From Termitomyces sp. T153 (Eukaryota; Basidiomycota; Agaricomycetes; Agaricales; Lyophyllaceae), in contig JACKQL020000006.1 of the NCBI GenBank assembly GCA_018296165.2, positions 1,539,997-1,603,996 of the forward strand: DNA of 64,000 nt. Reading direction: 5' to 3'. The stretch's first letter is position 1. Every line of letters begins with the position of its first letter. The notes beneath the pieces were generated by a model. It was not told where the DNA came from, searched no databases, and was given only the letters and a program-made list of their open reading frames with translations. Shown piece by piece: positions 52,803 to 64,000 of this stretch. Position numbers and translations under genes: made by a program.

Positions 52803-53358
52803 TGTCAGGGGATGTCCCAGTCCTCCTCTGCTCTGTTCTCTCTCCTTATGGTTTTCCTTTATTCTCCTTCCACTTCCCTATCTGCTGGCTCCAGTTTTAA
52901 CCATCAGGCTGCACCAGTTCTCTGTCCATAATTCCAACAAGCATTGCCCCTTCCATATGGCCTCTTACCAGACCCCTGGATTGTTTCATGTATTCTGGGC
53001 CTACCACTCATTGTAGGCCTCCCATCTTTGGACCACAGGTATTTCTGACCAAGAGCTATTTTTTTGTCATATTGGTATGTAGTTGCATGCAGAGAGTCCA
53101 GAGATTGAGGCCATTTACAATGGATTTCCACTTTTGATTTGACTCCAGATTTGGTTGTTGTTGGGTGTTGTTTTCAGAAGCTCTAGAGTAAATTTTCCAA
53201 ACACTGGCATTGGGGATCCTTAGACTTGTTCTCTTTGGATCTCCCTCTGCCAGGTGAGTAGCTAGAACTCTAGAACTTCTTATAGATACTGAATAAGCTT
53301 TGGATCTCCCTCTGCCAGTTGTGTGACTGAGCCACAGCCTCCAGAGGTCACCCTTACA
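52803..53358 (+). repeat. Gypsy LTR (left, 556 bp)
   Basis: It begins TGTCAGGGG and ends CCCTTACA, the same length as the solo LTR at 10461-11016. It contains two GGATCTCCCTCTGCCAG repeats (about 53236 and 53296). Confidence 0.9.
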
Positions 53359-53474
53359 GCAGAACAAGTCTCTAGATTTGGTCTGGGAGCCCTCTTTTTG
53401 GTTACTTGAGCTTCTACCTGGTTCCTCAAAAGGTCTCTCCCCCACCAGTGTCTTAGTGCCCCTATGCTCTTCCT

Positions 53475-55130
53475 ATGACCCAGCTAACCCCTCCAGCACC
53501 TCCCCCTGATGCTTCAAGCCCCCAGGATGCTGCCTGGAGTCATTTGCTGTCCCTGGAGACACAGGTTCAACTTATCCAAGCCTCCCTTACTTCCCACATG
53601 GCTGAACTCACCAGACTCCATCAAACTACTGAAGCAGTAGTATCTCTTTCTCTCCAAGCCCTTCTGGAATGTCTTTCCCTTGCTCCTACTACACCTCCTA
53701 TGCCCCCAGCAGATGCAGAACAGTTTGTGTCTGCACCTAGCTCAGGCTTCCTGGCTCCAGCTGCTGCAGAATAGTTTGCATCTGCATCTGGCTTAGGCCC
53801 TTCAGCTTCCCATTCTAAACTCCCTTGTCCTGCACTTCCTGATGTATATGATGGAAATTGTAAGGCTGGAGAATGCTTCCTCCAGTCCTGTATCATCTAT
53901 ATCCAGCTGAGTGGTGAAGCCTTTACCTCAGATGCCTTGAAAATTGCCTGAGTTCTCTCTTACATGAAGGCTGGTCAAGCCTCAACCTATGTGCTGCACA
54001 TCTTTCGACACCCAGGAGGAGTTGAGAGTTTCTCTGGCTGGATGGAGTTTGAGAAGGAGTTCTGAGCAGAGTTCTTCCTCCTTGACCCCGCCAAAACTGC
54101 AGCTCTTTCCCTTTGAGACCAAACTCAGTACAGCCAAGGAAAGCAGTCCCTTGATGAGTATATTGACTCCTTTTGCACTTTAGTTGAACAGGCTGGATAT
54201 CCAGATGGTCTTCAGCTCTGCCTTACTTTTCAGGAAGGACTTCACCCCTCTCTTATGGACCATATTGATAATATGGCAGAGGAGCACCCAGATGACAAAT
54301 ACATAGACACCTGGTACAAGGTGGTACATGAGCAGTGGCAGCTGATGGAACTCAAATGCAAGCTGCAATGCATGCAGCATCCTCCAGTTACCTTTTGCTC
54401 TATGATGGCCCCTTGAGTAGGTGCAAACCCTTCCATATCCTCCTAGGTTGCTCTGTTCCATGCTCTTCCTGTTGCTCCTCCATGTCCTCTACCCCAGGGA
54501 TTTCCAATGGATGTTGATGCTTCCTGCCAGTGCTCCTCCACCCTCTTGCTGTGTCAATGCTGTGGAAAGGCTAGCCACTTTGCCTGTTATTGTCCTCAAG
54601 GGTTAGAAGTGTGTTACCTGTCTTCTTTGGAGCAAGATAAGCTGCTTGTCCAACTCCTTGCAGCCCACAATGCAGTAGGAGCTCCCTCTCCTGATGCACT
54701 CACAACTGTTCCTTCCACTGAGGTTGTTGGTGAGTTGGAGGTCACATCCATAGAGCCTGAGGAGGATTTTTAAAGAGGCAGCAGATGACCTATATGCCCC
54801 CATTGCCTAGTGCTAATCATTCCACTCCCTTGTCTATAGAATCAAATATATCTGTTGCTGCTATTAATACTATGCTTGAAATGATAAGCCTCCCCTCAGA
54901 TGTACAAAACCCACCTCCAGCTAAAGTCTCAGCTGGGAATATGCCTCCTAGCCCATGCCCCCAGATCCCTGCCTGGGAATGTTGTCTCCTCTGTTATTAC
55001 ATTGTCACTTCCACTCCTTCTGCCAACTCCTTAAAGCTACAGGTAGAAATCAAGACAACTGACACTCAATGTCAGGTTCTGCTGACCATGGGGGCTCAGC
55101 TACACTGGGCAAGTCCTTACTAGGTGGACG
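53475..55130 (+). pseudogene. Ty3/gypsy gag with CCHC knuckle and start of protease
   Basis: The frame starts MTQLTPPAPPPDASSPQDAA at 53475 and, across stops, gives the retrotransposon gag core (KLPCPALPDVYDGNCKAG, FLQSCIIYIQLSGEAF, YSQGKQSLDEYIDSFCTLVEQAGY). Next comes a CX2CX4HX4C knuckle (CQCCGKASHFACYC, about 54552-54593), an acidic region and the beginning of a protease (VEIKTTDTQCQVLLT, about 55040-55090). Gag stops include the TAG at 53772. The protease does not continue directly. Confidence 0.82.
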
Positions 55131-55139
55131 TGATTCCAT

Positions 55140-56225
55140 GCACTGACAACTGGGCACTCAGAGATGTTCCAAACACTGGGGACTTGTGAGGATAGTTAGT
55201 GGAAATTGATCCAAGCAAGTCTGGAGAGGTCTGGAGGAGTAGAGGATGAGTTGTGGGGAAGGGGGATGGGCTTGGCAGGGTTCAGGCATAAGTCCATATA
55301 TGAGTATTGCAGGTGCAGAGGAGGCAGAGGCTATGCAAATGACAGGAGCAGAGCCAGAGTTCTGATGGGGGATCAACAGGGATTGATAGGGTTCAGAGCT
55401 GAGCATGTAGTGAGGTCCAGAGTTGGTGAAAGAGTGTCAGAGGTTCGTAATCGTAATTGCAGAATTTGTGGGGGCATTATGGTCAAGAGGACTTGAACAC
55501 AATAGACAGAATCAAATGAGATGAGATGGAGTTGAACAAAATGAGATGGAGTCAAACAAAATGAGATGGAGACGAGATGAGAATGAGAATAGACTCAGGC
55601 AGAGACATGGAACAATAACAAAATGATAATGAAATAGATATGAGATAAGACCAGGAGACTGAGAATAAGGAAAACAAGATACAGAACATGAAACACAAGA
55701 AGAAACAATCAGAAACACATCAGGTAAGGCAGGTAATCTCAAGACTAGAGTATGAAGAGCTACTCTACATCTTATATACTGACTACTGGAGAGCTCTGGG
55801 AACGTCGGCTGTAGTGGAGGGGCTTGGCAGAGCTCAACAGAGTTGATGGGTGTCGGTTATGACCAGAGGGCAGGCCACATTGATATGTTGATGGGATCAA
55901 TTGTTGACATGGTCCATTCCAAGGTTGTCATGATACTCCAAGGTAAGTCAGAGAAGCTAGGGTGTCAAGTTGATGGCATGTAATGGGGTTAGGCATGGCA
56001 GGGGAGTGGTCCCAGGGGCTCAGGAGATCCAGGGGAAGTGCCAGCAGCTGCGGAGAAGACATCAGAGTTGGTCAGGGGGCTGTCAGAGTTAGCTGAGAAT
56101 GTGTCGGAGTTAGCCGGAGTAGGTGCAGAGTGCTGGGGAAGTTTGATGGAGCATTGGGGGAGGTTCTGGGGGGACAGGGGTTTGTTGGGCGATGTATGGG
56201 GGTCCAGGGAATGGGTCATGACACT
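55140..56225 (-). repeat. LTR-like insert in the gypsy protease region
   Basis: Homologous to 16430-17400 in opposite orientation. It shares the TATA stretch (GTCAGTATATAAG on the minus strand, about 55775) and ANSDTFSANSDS-coding repeats (about 56060-56110). A run of GAACAAAATGAGATGGAGT-like units lies at 55511-55580. It keeps noticeably more CpG than its surroundings. Confidence 0.5.
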
Positions 56226-56226
56226 C

Positions 56227-59200
56227 AACAGGTCTGGAGCATTGTGGCCCTGCTTGACAGTGGAGTGATGGGCCTTTTCCTCAATGCAGACTATGTGCAA
56301 CAACACTGTCTCACTACACACCCCCCCTCTTGTCCAATCCCTGTATACAATGTAGATGGCACACTCAATGAAGCTGGCTCTATTTGCTCAGTAGTGGACC
56401 TGGTGCTTTGCTACCAGAACCACTCAGAATGCACTGCTTTTGCTGTCACTAGTTTAGGGAAGCAAGACATGATCTTAGGATTTACCTGGTTATGTGAACA
56501 TAACCCTGAATTTGATTGGACCAAGGGCGAGGTGAAGATGAGCCATTGTCCCCATTGTTGTCTGACCTGTGCAGAGGAGGCTTGGAAGGAGCACAGAGTA
56601 AAAGTTCAGGAGCATGCTGCCATATGTGCTTGTCATGCAGGGCATCTTCCTTTTGCTGATCTCGACCTCCTGAATCCCTCCCCACTCTAGCATTCCCTCA
56701 TAGAGAGGCCCTCTACAAGGATGTCTGAGGTGCTGGGTGTGAACCCCAGGAGGAAGATGGATGTGAAGGGGACTTTGCTGGCACTCATGACTCAGAGTCT
56801 CCAGATGAGACCATTGAGATAGGTGATAGGATCTATGCCACAATGCTTTGCCCTCTCCCTACAATAGCAGAGATCAGGGCTAGCCAGACAACCTCTCAGC
56901 AATTAGCTGAGGCATTTGCAGCAAATTCCCAGCCCAAACTCTCTCACAGCATAGTTTCACATCATCTACATGACTTCAAGGATGTATTTTCCAAGGCATC
57001 ATTTGATTCACTCCCAGAGTGTAAGCAATGGGACCATGCAATTGAGCTGATACCAGATGCTGAACTCTCTAGTTGCAAAGTCAGTCCACTTGCACCCCAT
57101 GAGCAGGATGAACTGGATGCATTCCTGCAGGAGAACCTTAGCTCTGGCAGAATATGACCCTCTAAGTCTCCAATGGCCTCTCCAGTCTTTTTCATTAAGA
57201 AGAAGGATGGGTCTCTTTGTCTGGTTCAGGATTATCAAGTCCTGAATGCAATGACAGTAAAGAACTGCTATCCCCCACCACTCATCTCAGAACTTGTGAG
57301 AAATCTTTGAGGTACACAATATTTCACTAAGTTGGATGTCCACTGGGGCTACAACAATGTGTGCATTAAAAAAGGAGACAAGTGGAAGGCAGCATTCAGA
57401 ACCAATTGTGGACTCTTTGAACCTTTGGTAATGTTCTTTGGCCTCACAAACAGTCCAGCCATCTTCCAGACAATGATGAATGATATCTTCCATGATCTGA
57501 TTGTGGAGGGTGTTGTTTGTATGTATCTTGACAACATCCTTATCTATACCAAGACCCTAGAGGAACACTGTCAGATCACATGCATTGTCTTGAAACACCT
57601 CCACCAACACCAGCTCTATCTTAAGCCTGAGAAGTGTGAGTTTGAGCAGACTAAGGTTGAGTACCTTGGTCTGATCATCTCTCATGGAACCACAGAGATG
57701 GATCTGGTTAAAGTAGCAGGTGTAGCAGAGTGGCTGGAGCCAAAGAACAAGAAGGAAGTACAGGCCTTTCTAGGCTTTGTTAACTTCTACCAGAGGTTTA
57801 TCTAAGATTTCTCTTACCATGCCTGCCCTCTTTTTGACCTCACTGTCAAGGACATGGCATGGCAATGGAAGTCTGTGCAGCAAGTTGCCTTTGATGCCCT
57901 CAAGCAAGCAGTGATCTCTAAGCCAGTTCTTGTATTCCCTGATGATGACTCCCCCTTCCATGTTAAAGTGGATAGCTCTGACTTTGCTACAGGAGCTGTT
58001 CTTTCTCAGCAGTCCAAGGGGGATGGCAAGTGGCATCCTGTAGCCTTCTACTCCAAGAGCCTTAATGCAGTAGAATGGAATTACAAGATTCATGACAAGG
58101 AGATGCTGGCTATAATTCAGTCCTTTGAAGAATGGTGGCATTTCCTTGAGGGCACATGGCATAAGTTTGAAGTCTGGACAGATCACAAGAACCTAGAGTA
58201 CTTCCATATGGCAAAGAAGCTTAATCAATGCCAAGCTCAATGGTCCTTGTATCTGGCTAACTTTGACTTCTTGCTGCACCACAAATCTGGACAGAGCATG
58301 GGTAAGCCAGATGCATTATCTAGGCAAGCTGATCATGGCACAGGGGCAGGTGATAATGACAACATCATCCTCCTCAAGCCCAAGCTCTTTGCCATTTGTG
58401 CTCTAGAAGGGATTGTGGTCCAAGGGGATGAGACAGACATCCTCAAGGACATTTGGTGCGGGAATTGAGAGGGCATGCAAGAGGATGCAATGGCCCAGGG
58501 CTGCTCAGGTCTTGCAAGCACAACAAGCCAGTGGGGTTAAGTCAGTACATGCCAATGAGTGAGGTCTCTAGGATGGGCTTCTAACCTTCAGAGGATGCAT
58601 TTATGTGCCCAACATTCCTGAACTTTGCTAGTGCATTCTAGAACAACATTATGACTCTCAGGTAGCTGGACATCCTAGAAGGTGGAAGATGCTGGAGCTG
58701 GTATCCTGGAACTATTGGTGGCCACAGATCTCCCAAGATGTAGGCACCTACACTAGCACCTGTGATCTTTGTCTTCATACCAAGCCTCACCACCAAGCAC
58801 CCATGGGCCAGCTCCACCCACTCCCTATTCCAGCTGCTCACTGGAGTGTTGCATTGGTGGATTTCATTGTGGAACTCCCAGATGCTCATGGGTACAATGC
58901 AGTGATGGTAGTTCTGGACCTCTATGGTAAATGAGCCCATTTCATTCCTACTCACACAATGTGCTCTGCCTTGGAAGCAGCTAGTCTGTATCAGAAGAAT
59001 GTCTAGAAGCTCCATGGTCTGTCAGATGAGTACGTCTCCAATTGAGGCCCCTAGTTTGTGGCAGAATTTACTTGGGAACTGTACTACCTGCTTGGAGTAA
59101 AGCTCCATACCACCACTGCCTACCATCCCTAGTCAGATGGGCAGACAGAATGTGTAAATCAGGAACTGGAACAGTATCTCTGCCTCTTTTGTAATGAGAG

Positions 59201-59483
59201 GCAGGATAATTAGGATGAGCTCCTGCCAGATGCTGAGTTCCAGTACAACAACCATGTCCACTCTTCCACACAAATGACTCCATTCTTTCTGAACACTGGC
59301 AGGCACCCCCACATGGGATTTGAACCTCAGGCACACCCCTTTGAGAATGATTCCATAAATGAGTTTGTGGACAGGATGAAGAAGGCACAGAAGGAGGCCA
59401 AGGCTGCATTGGCAAAGGCCAAGGACAACATGGCATGCTACTATGACTGTCACCAGATACTGGCCCTGGTTTACAAGCTAGGA
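56227..59483 (+). pseudogene. Ty3/gypsy pol (protease, RT, RNase H, integrase), inactive
   Basis: Protease: IVALLDSGVMGLFL and ILGFTWLCEHNPEFDW (56227-56560). [46 protein letters not shown] and the active site MYLDNILIY, where the second Asp of YLDD is Asn (57536). RNase H: VDSSDFATGAVLSQ, TDHKNLEYF, PDALSRQ (to 58330). Integrase: HHCC site (EQHYDSQVAGH ... CDLCLHTK, 58640-58790), ALVDFIVELP (first Asp), then VSN-stop-GP where VSDRGPQ is expected (59034-59050), and DGQTECVNQELE. The frame ends at a deletion into the LTR at 59484. Many stops. Confidence 0.88.
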
Positions 59484-59912
59484 AATTCCAACAAGCATTG
59501 CCCCTTCCATATGGCCTCTTACCAGACCCCTGGATTGTTTCATGTATTCTGGGCCTACCACTCATTGTAGGCCTCCCATCTTTGGACCACAGGTACTTCT
59601 GACTAAGAGCTATTTTTTTGTCATATTGGTATGCATTTGCATGCAGAGAGTCCAGAGATTGAGGCCATTTACAATGGATTTCCACTTTTGATTTGACTCC
59701 AGATTTGGTTGTTGTTGGGTGTTGTTTTCAGAAGCTCTAGAGTAAATTTTCCAAACACTGGCATTGGGGATCCTTAGACTTGTTCTCTTTGGATCTCCCT
59801 CTGCCAGGTGAGTAGCTAGAACTCTAGAACTTCTTGTAGATACTGAATAAGCTTTGGATCTCCCTCTGCCAGTTGTGTAACTGAGCCACAGCCTCCAGAG
59901 GTCACCCTTACA
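59484..59912 (+). repeat. Gypsy LTR (right, truncated)
   Basis: 429 bp, equal to 52930-53358. The first 127 bp of the LTR and the pol 3' end are deleted. It ends CCCTTACA and is followed by CAAAT; the base pairs before the left LTR are GGTGA, so there is no target duplication. Confidence 0.88.
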
Positions 59913-62900
59913 CAAATAGTAAAAGCCAAAGTATTGCAGGCAAATGTTGTGCCACATCCACCTGCACTATGAATGAATATCCTCTTGCCCAAGTTGTTGT
60001 CCACAGAGTCCATAATTTCATTGAAGGCCTCCAGTTGTTCATCATTAAACCTGGCCTTACTTTCATCCACTCTTTTCTTCAACTCCTCAACATCATAATC
60101 TGTTTCTTCTTGCAAAAGTCTATTTCCTGAAATTGTTTGATCAGTATCAATGTCAACTATTCATACAATGTCCAACTTGCCTGGAATCACATTCCAAACT
60201 TGTTGGGGTGGTAGCATGTTTGGAAAGTCTTGAAGAGTCTTGCCAAAATTCTTCAGGTTGTCATTGATCAAATGAAGGCCATAGTCATAGACATCTTCAT
60301 CAGTAAAGACTCTGTCCCTGTACTGCTGGATATTCTCCAATCTGTGCTGAAGATCATCACAAATGAAGTGCCTGAATTTGTCCCATAGAGCCTCTGGAGT
60401 GGTAGGAGCACAGTGAAATAGGATAGTGCAAAAGAGCTGTCTGAGAGCTGATCCTGATTGGATTGGAGCAGCTTCAGCAAGACATTGCCTCCATTCTGCA
60501 TCATCTTCTAGAAGACCAAGGGCCTTGCATGCCTCCTTGTAAGTAGGATAAGTGTGACCATTGACTGTCCTGAGATCAGCCCATGATGTTGCATTGGTCA
60601 CAACTGTCAGGAGCATCCTAAGGTAGAACCTTTCTCCCTGTTGGGGTGAAGCAAAGTACATCCTCCCAATAGCTGTTCCTCTCTGCCTCTCCTTCCAGGT
60701 CCTTTTGGAAGCTTCATAGACAAACTTGGTTGGAAAGCTCTGATAAGTGGTGTTGTTATTAGGGAATCTGGCATTGGCTTCAAACCAAGCAGTGAGTGCA
60801 GTCTTGTTTGCATTAGGCCTGGCAGCTACCATCTCCAAAGGCTCATTATCTTGAAAGTAGACTTCATGTTGGCCCTCCAAATGCATAGGTAATTACAAAT
60901 ACAGCGGGATGTTCTCCATGCATGTTGAATCCAAAGATGTGCCAGCAAGCCTCAGGCATAGAGATGTATCTGGCATCCAAGTGTTTCTTGATTTCATCCC
61001 TCTGGTCCATCTGTTCTTCAGCAATCTCCAAAGTTGTCCTGTCATGGCCTTTGTAGATGTACTTGTGAAAGTCCTCTCTTTTGGAATTCAATGGTATGAA
61101 CATAAGCCACACAGCTGCCAAAGAGAGCTTCCTTGATCTCCTTCACTACAGCATTCTTCTTGAGTTCAAATACTCTGGCAACAATATCAGGTTGATCAGC
61201 AGCTGTTTGCCTTTTCTCATTGACTGCAGGTTCCTTCAAGAGAGCTTTTTCAATTTCTGACCACTTTGGATTGGCAGTCATAGTCAAGAAGAGGTCAGGT
61301 TTTCTAAAATTCCTGCAGATAGCCATAGAGTCCTGGAATAATTGCTGCATCTGTCAATCACTTCCAGTATGCAAGGATGGGAGGATAACACATTGGCTTT
61401 GTCAGGTGACTTGTTCATCTCCAGCAGCAGCATCCACTACTCCCTGATAAACTTCAGCTCCGATTTTCTTCTGATTGTGTCAAATCCAATTCAACTTGTT
61501 TTGTTCAGTATAAGCCCATGTATCCACAACATATTGTTGAAATAGCCTCCCACTCAAGAGTAATGGTGCATTGAATTCCAAGTTCTTTGCTGCAGCCTAT
61601 ATGCATAATATGCTGTTTGGGTGACCTTTGCTGATCTTTGTTAATTCTGTGGTCCAAAATGAGAGTGAATGTTGGTGTGAAATTCAGGCTGTCCAGTGGG
61701 AAAGATGATGGTATAATGCAATGGAGTGTAATATGGGTGCAAGTGACTGATCTGCTTCAATTGACCTCCATGCAAGTGCAAGACTATATCACAATCATTT
61801 GATTGCTCTTCTGAGCCATCTCCTGGAATTACAGCTGCAACTCCCTCCTGTTCATTAGGGTCATTATAGCATCGAGGATCTCCAAAATCAGCTGTAAGCT
61901 TGACAGAAAGCCTTTGTGGTTGGCCTTCTGGAACTTCTCCCATAATCTGCCTAGCCTGCTTGTATAAGCCAATGAAGGCATTGACTCTAGCAAGCATATC
62001 CTGCAAAGAGGCCATTATCTGAGGATCAAGCCTGGGATTGTTCTGTTGATGAAAAGCCAATTGCTGATTATGGTCATAAAATTAGAGCTGTGCATATACA
62101 GGAAGATTGCCTTCAATAGGAAGCAAGGCACCTGTCAAATGATGTAGTTCTCCATTAATCCTAAAGCTGTATGGTCCAGGTGCATTGGTGATGGCATAAT
62201 CAATTTTGACTCCCAGAGATGTGAATGCAAAGGCTGCATTGTATTGATGGATAGATGTTTTAAAGGTGTCAGAGAGAGGATGATGCCCATGGAGCAGGTT
62301 CAGTAAATCTGCTGGAGCATCTTGAAGTCTGGGCAAATTCACTTGGCCTTGTAAGCAGCACATGCCAAACTTTGGATTGTTTCTGGTGGACTTGGTGAGC
62401 TTTTCAGCATCAAAATGTAGAGCTCAGCAGTGTGGACATATGATAGTCATAGGACCAAGGTAATGTGGTGCCATCAAATAAGGTTCCCTTCCTCTTGGAA
62501 TAGGCTGAACAGGGCCAAGCTGTAGTGGAATAGAAAGTTCAAGGGGAGGCTGTTCAGCAGGATTTTGTAGTCCTGCTGGATGGTTGGGTGGAGCAGGGTC
62601 CAAGTCTTCTGCAGGTCTCTGTTGAACAGGATCAACATAATCCAAGTCATCATCAGAAGGGATGTCATCCTGAGGACCTAATGGCACATCAAGGGGAGGA
62701 TCCAATTGCTCTGCAGGTCTCTGTTGAACAGGATCAACATATTCCAAGTCATCATCAGAAGATATGTCATCCTGAGGACCCAATGGCACATCAAGGGGAG
62801 GATCCAATTGTTCTGCAGGTCTCTGTTGAACAGGATCAACATATTCCAAGTCATCCTCAGAAGGTATATCATTCTGAGGACCTAAATCATTGAAATCCTC

Positions 62901-63888
62901 TTCCAGATCAGCTTCATGTTGCTGTTCCCAGCCTTGAAAAATCCTTTGAGCCATAACTGCATTCAAAGGCCTATGTTCAGGATTCAGATCAATATGCTGT
63001 TAGACTTTGTTAGTCCCAGTAACATATTCAAGTTGTCCTTGACTGACCTCTTCTTCTTCCTCCCTCAACCTTTCCTGGCTCAGAATAGCCAATGCCTGTT
63101 GCCTCTCCTGATCTTGTCTCAGCCTTTGTTGCTCTTGCAACACTGCTAGTACCTCTTGTTGTTGCCTCTCCTGCTCTGTAGCCATAGCAATATGCCTTAG
63201 CCTTTGTTGCTCTTGCAAGATTGCCAGTGCCTGCTCTTGTTGCCTCTGTCTCAGCCTTTGTTGCTCTTCCAACAGTGCTTGGGGAGCAAGTGGAGCTGGT
63301 ACCATTATAAGCTCTGGTAAGAGAGGATTTCTGACCCTTCTATGTACAGGAGCAGGCAACAGTGGCACCATTCTAGATAAGGGATTCTGTAAAGGAGCAT
63401 CCCAACCTTCTGGCAAAACTGTTTCTGGAATGACCATAGCAGCTTGAGCAACAGCAGACTGATTGAGTCTATTGCCTCCTCTCTGTACAGGAGGAGGTAG
63501 AGGTGGCACCACTCTAGGTATGGGATTCTGCAAAGGAGCATCCCACCCTTCAGGCAAAACAGTTTCTGGAATGGCCATAAAAAATGGATCAGCAGCAGCA
63601 GCTGCCTGCCTAATAGGTCTTCCCAAAGAGCCAGAAGCAGTGGCTATAGGTCTCAAACCCCCAGTTCCCATAGATTGATTGATACCCCCAGGCCCCAATT
63701 GAAGTGGTGGGACAACCACAGTATTGATCTGTTCCAAAGATCTATTGTTTCTATTTGCTCGACGATTGTCAGGATCTGTCATTTGTAACTGTTCAAGTCT
63801 CCTTTGATTCCTAGCTTGTTGCCTTTGGCTTTCAGGAGTAGTAGGTGGTTGCCTATAACATCCATTGTTAAGCAATTTAACAGTCAAA
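59913..63888 (-). pseudogene. Helitron Rep (HUH) and helicase N-terminal half
   Basis: Read from 63887, the protein has a Gln/Arg-rich N-terminus with two IPETVLPEGWDAPLQNP units, a coiled-coil EEQQRLRQ region, and three acidic 34-residue repeats (62890-62600). Next come the Helitron N-terminal domain (KFGMCCLQGQVNLPRLQDAP, FAFTSLGVKIDYAI, DIVLHLHGGQLKQISHLHPYY), the Rep domain (FLTMTANPKWSEIEKAL, FQKRGLSQVHL where an HUH motif is expected, KYIYKGHDRTT), then ARYISMPEACWHIFGFNMHGEHPAV, RMYFASPQQGERFYLRMLL and helicase start RIFIHSAGGCGTTFACNTLAF. Several frameshifts occur (about 61090, 60870) and the first HUH His reads Gln. The protein continues at 52784 beyond the gypsy insertion. Confidence 0.85.
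62600..62890 (-). repeat. 102-bp coding tandem repeats in the Helitron Rep N-terminus
   Basis: Three copies of a 34-residue unit containing YVDPVQQRPAEQLDPPLDV and LGPQDDIPSDDDLE. A three-copy version occurs in the fragment at about 36400-36650. Confidence 0.85.
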
Positions 63889-64000
63889 AACCATTAAAAT
63901 TGACTTGCATGATGAGATATTTAATATATCAATAGCTCAATGTGGTTAAGGAGTTACTAATAAGCTTGTTAGTCAACATCAATCAATCAATAGATGTGAT
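63889..64000 (-). repeat. Helitron 5' leader
   Basis: Matches 34985-35110 in opposite orientation (TTGATTGATTGATGTTGA, GAGCTATTGATATATTAAAT). The element continues beyond the window. Confidence 0.6.

Noticed and set aside
55511..55580. Short regular repeats of about 20 bp considered as a CRISPR-like array
   Set aside because: Units are contiguous without spacers, in a eukaryotic LTR-like sequence; simple tandem duplication.
52803..59912. Clean gypsy insertion with target duplication
   Set aside because: Flanks GGTGA and CAAAT do not match, the right LTR is truncated and a polypurine tract precedes the left LTR.

Overview
The window looks like nuclear DNA of a filamentous basidiomycete (Agaricomycetes). 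Host genes carry many short introns of about 45-60 nt with GT-AG, and occasionally GC-AG, borders. F-box and ABCC proteins are of agaricomycete type, and the repeats belong to families typical of these fungi: Plavaka/CACTA, Helitron, Ty3/gypsy, Ty1/copia and Tc1. No rRNA, ordinary tRNA or CRISPR array was seen.

The sequence alternates between two states. Gene islands (about 1-9.7 kb, 19.04-31.8 kb, 43.4-50.25 kb) have ordinary CpG content. Transposon islands (about 9.7-19.04 kb, 31.86-43.37 kb, 50.27-64 kb) are almost devoid of CpG and full of broken reading frames. This fits long-term CpG methylation followed by deamination.

Island 1 holds an ABCC-type vacuolar or multidrug transporter on the minus strand (1-5999, about 30 introns, 3' end outside the window) and an NAD(P)-dependent malic enzyme (6892-9074, minus). 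The first repeat island (9.9-19.0 kb) contains CACTG-ended MITEs with perfect 3-bp target duplications, a 556-bp solo gypsy LTR with a perfect 5-bp duplication, a copia remnant, and a Tc1 transposase gene. That Tc1 gene is split by a miniature LTR element (TRIM), which is itself split by an 896-bp foldback element.

Island 2 holds a divergent oxidoreductase pair (SDR 21710-22830 minus; zinc polyol dehydrogenase 23139-24429 plus) around a 308-bp shared promoter, probably a small sugar or polyol catabolic unit. It also holds a multiply frameshifted S41-type peptidase pseudogene (26130-28974) and a Dus1-like tRNA-dihydrouridine synthase (29400-30714). The second repeat island (31.9-43.3 kb) has Helitron fragments, MITEs, a decayed fungus-specific gene and a Plavaka transposase pseudogene.

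Island 3 holds an F-box gene with one apparent frameshift (43647-45856, minus), a Rud3/GRAB-domain golgin (46142-47927) and an intronless F-box gene (48430-49800). The last island (50.1-64 kb) is a Plavaka 5' fragment followed by a large Helitron Rep/helicase gene on the minus strand, cut in two by a Ty3/gypsy element (52803-59912) that is itself rearranged. In that gypsy element two catalytic aspartates have been lost at positions fitting CpG decay.
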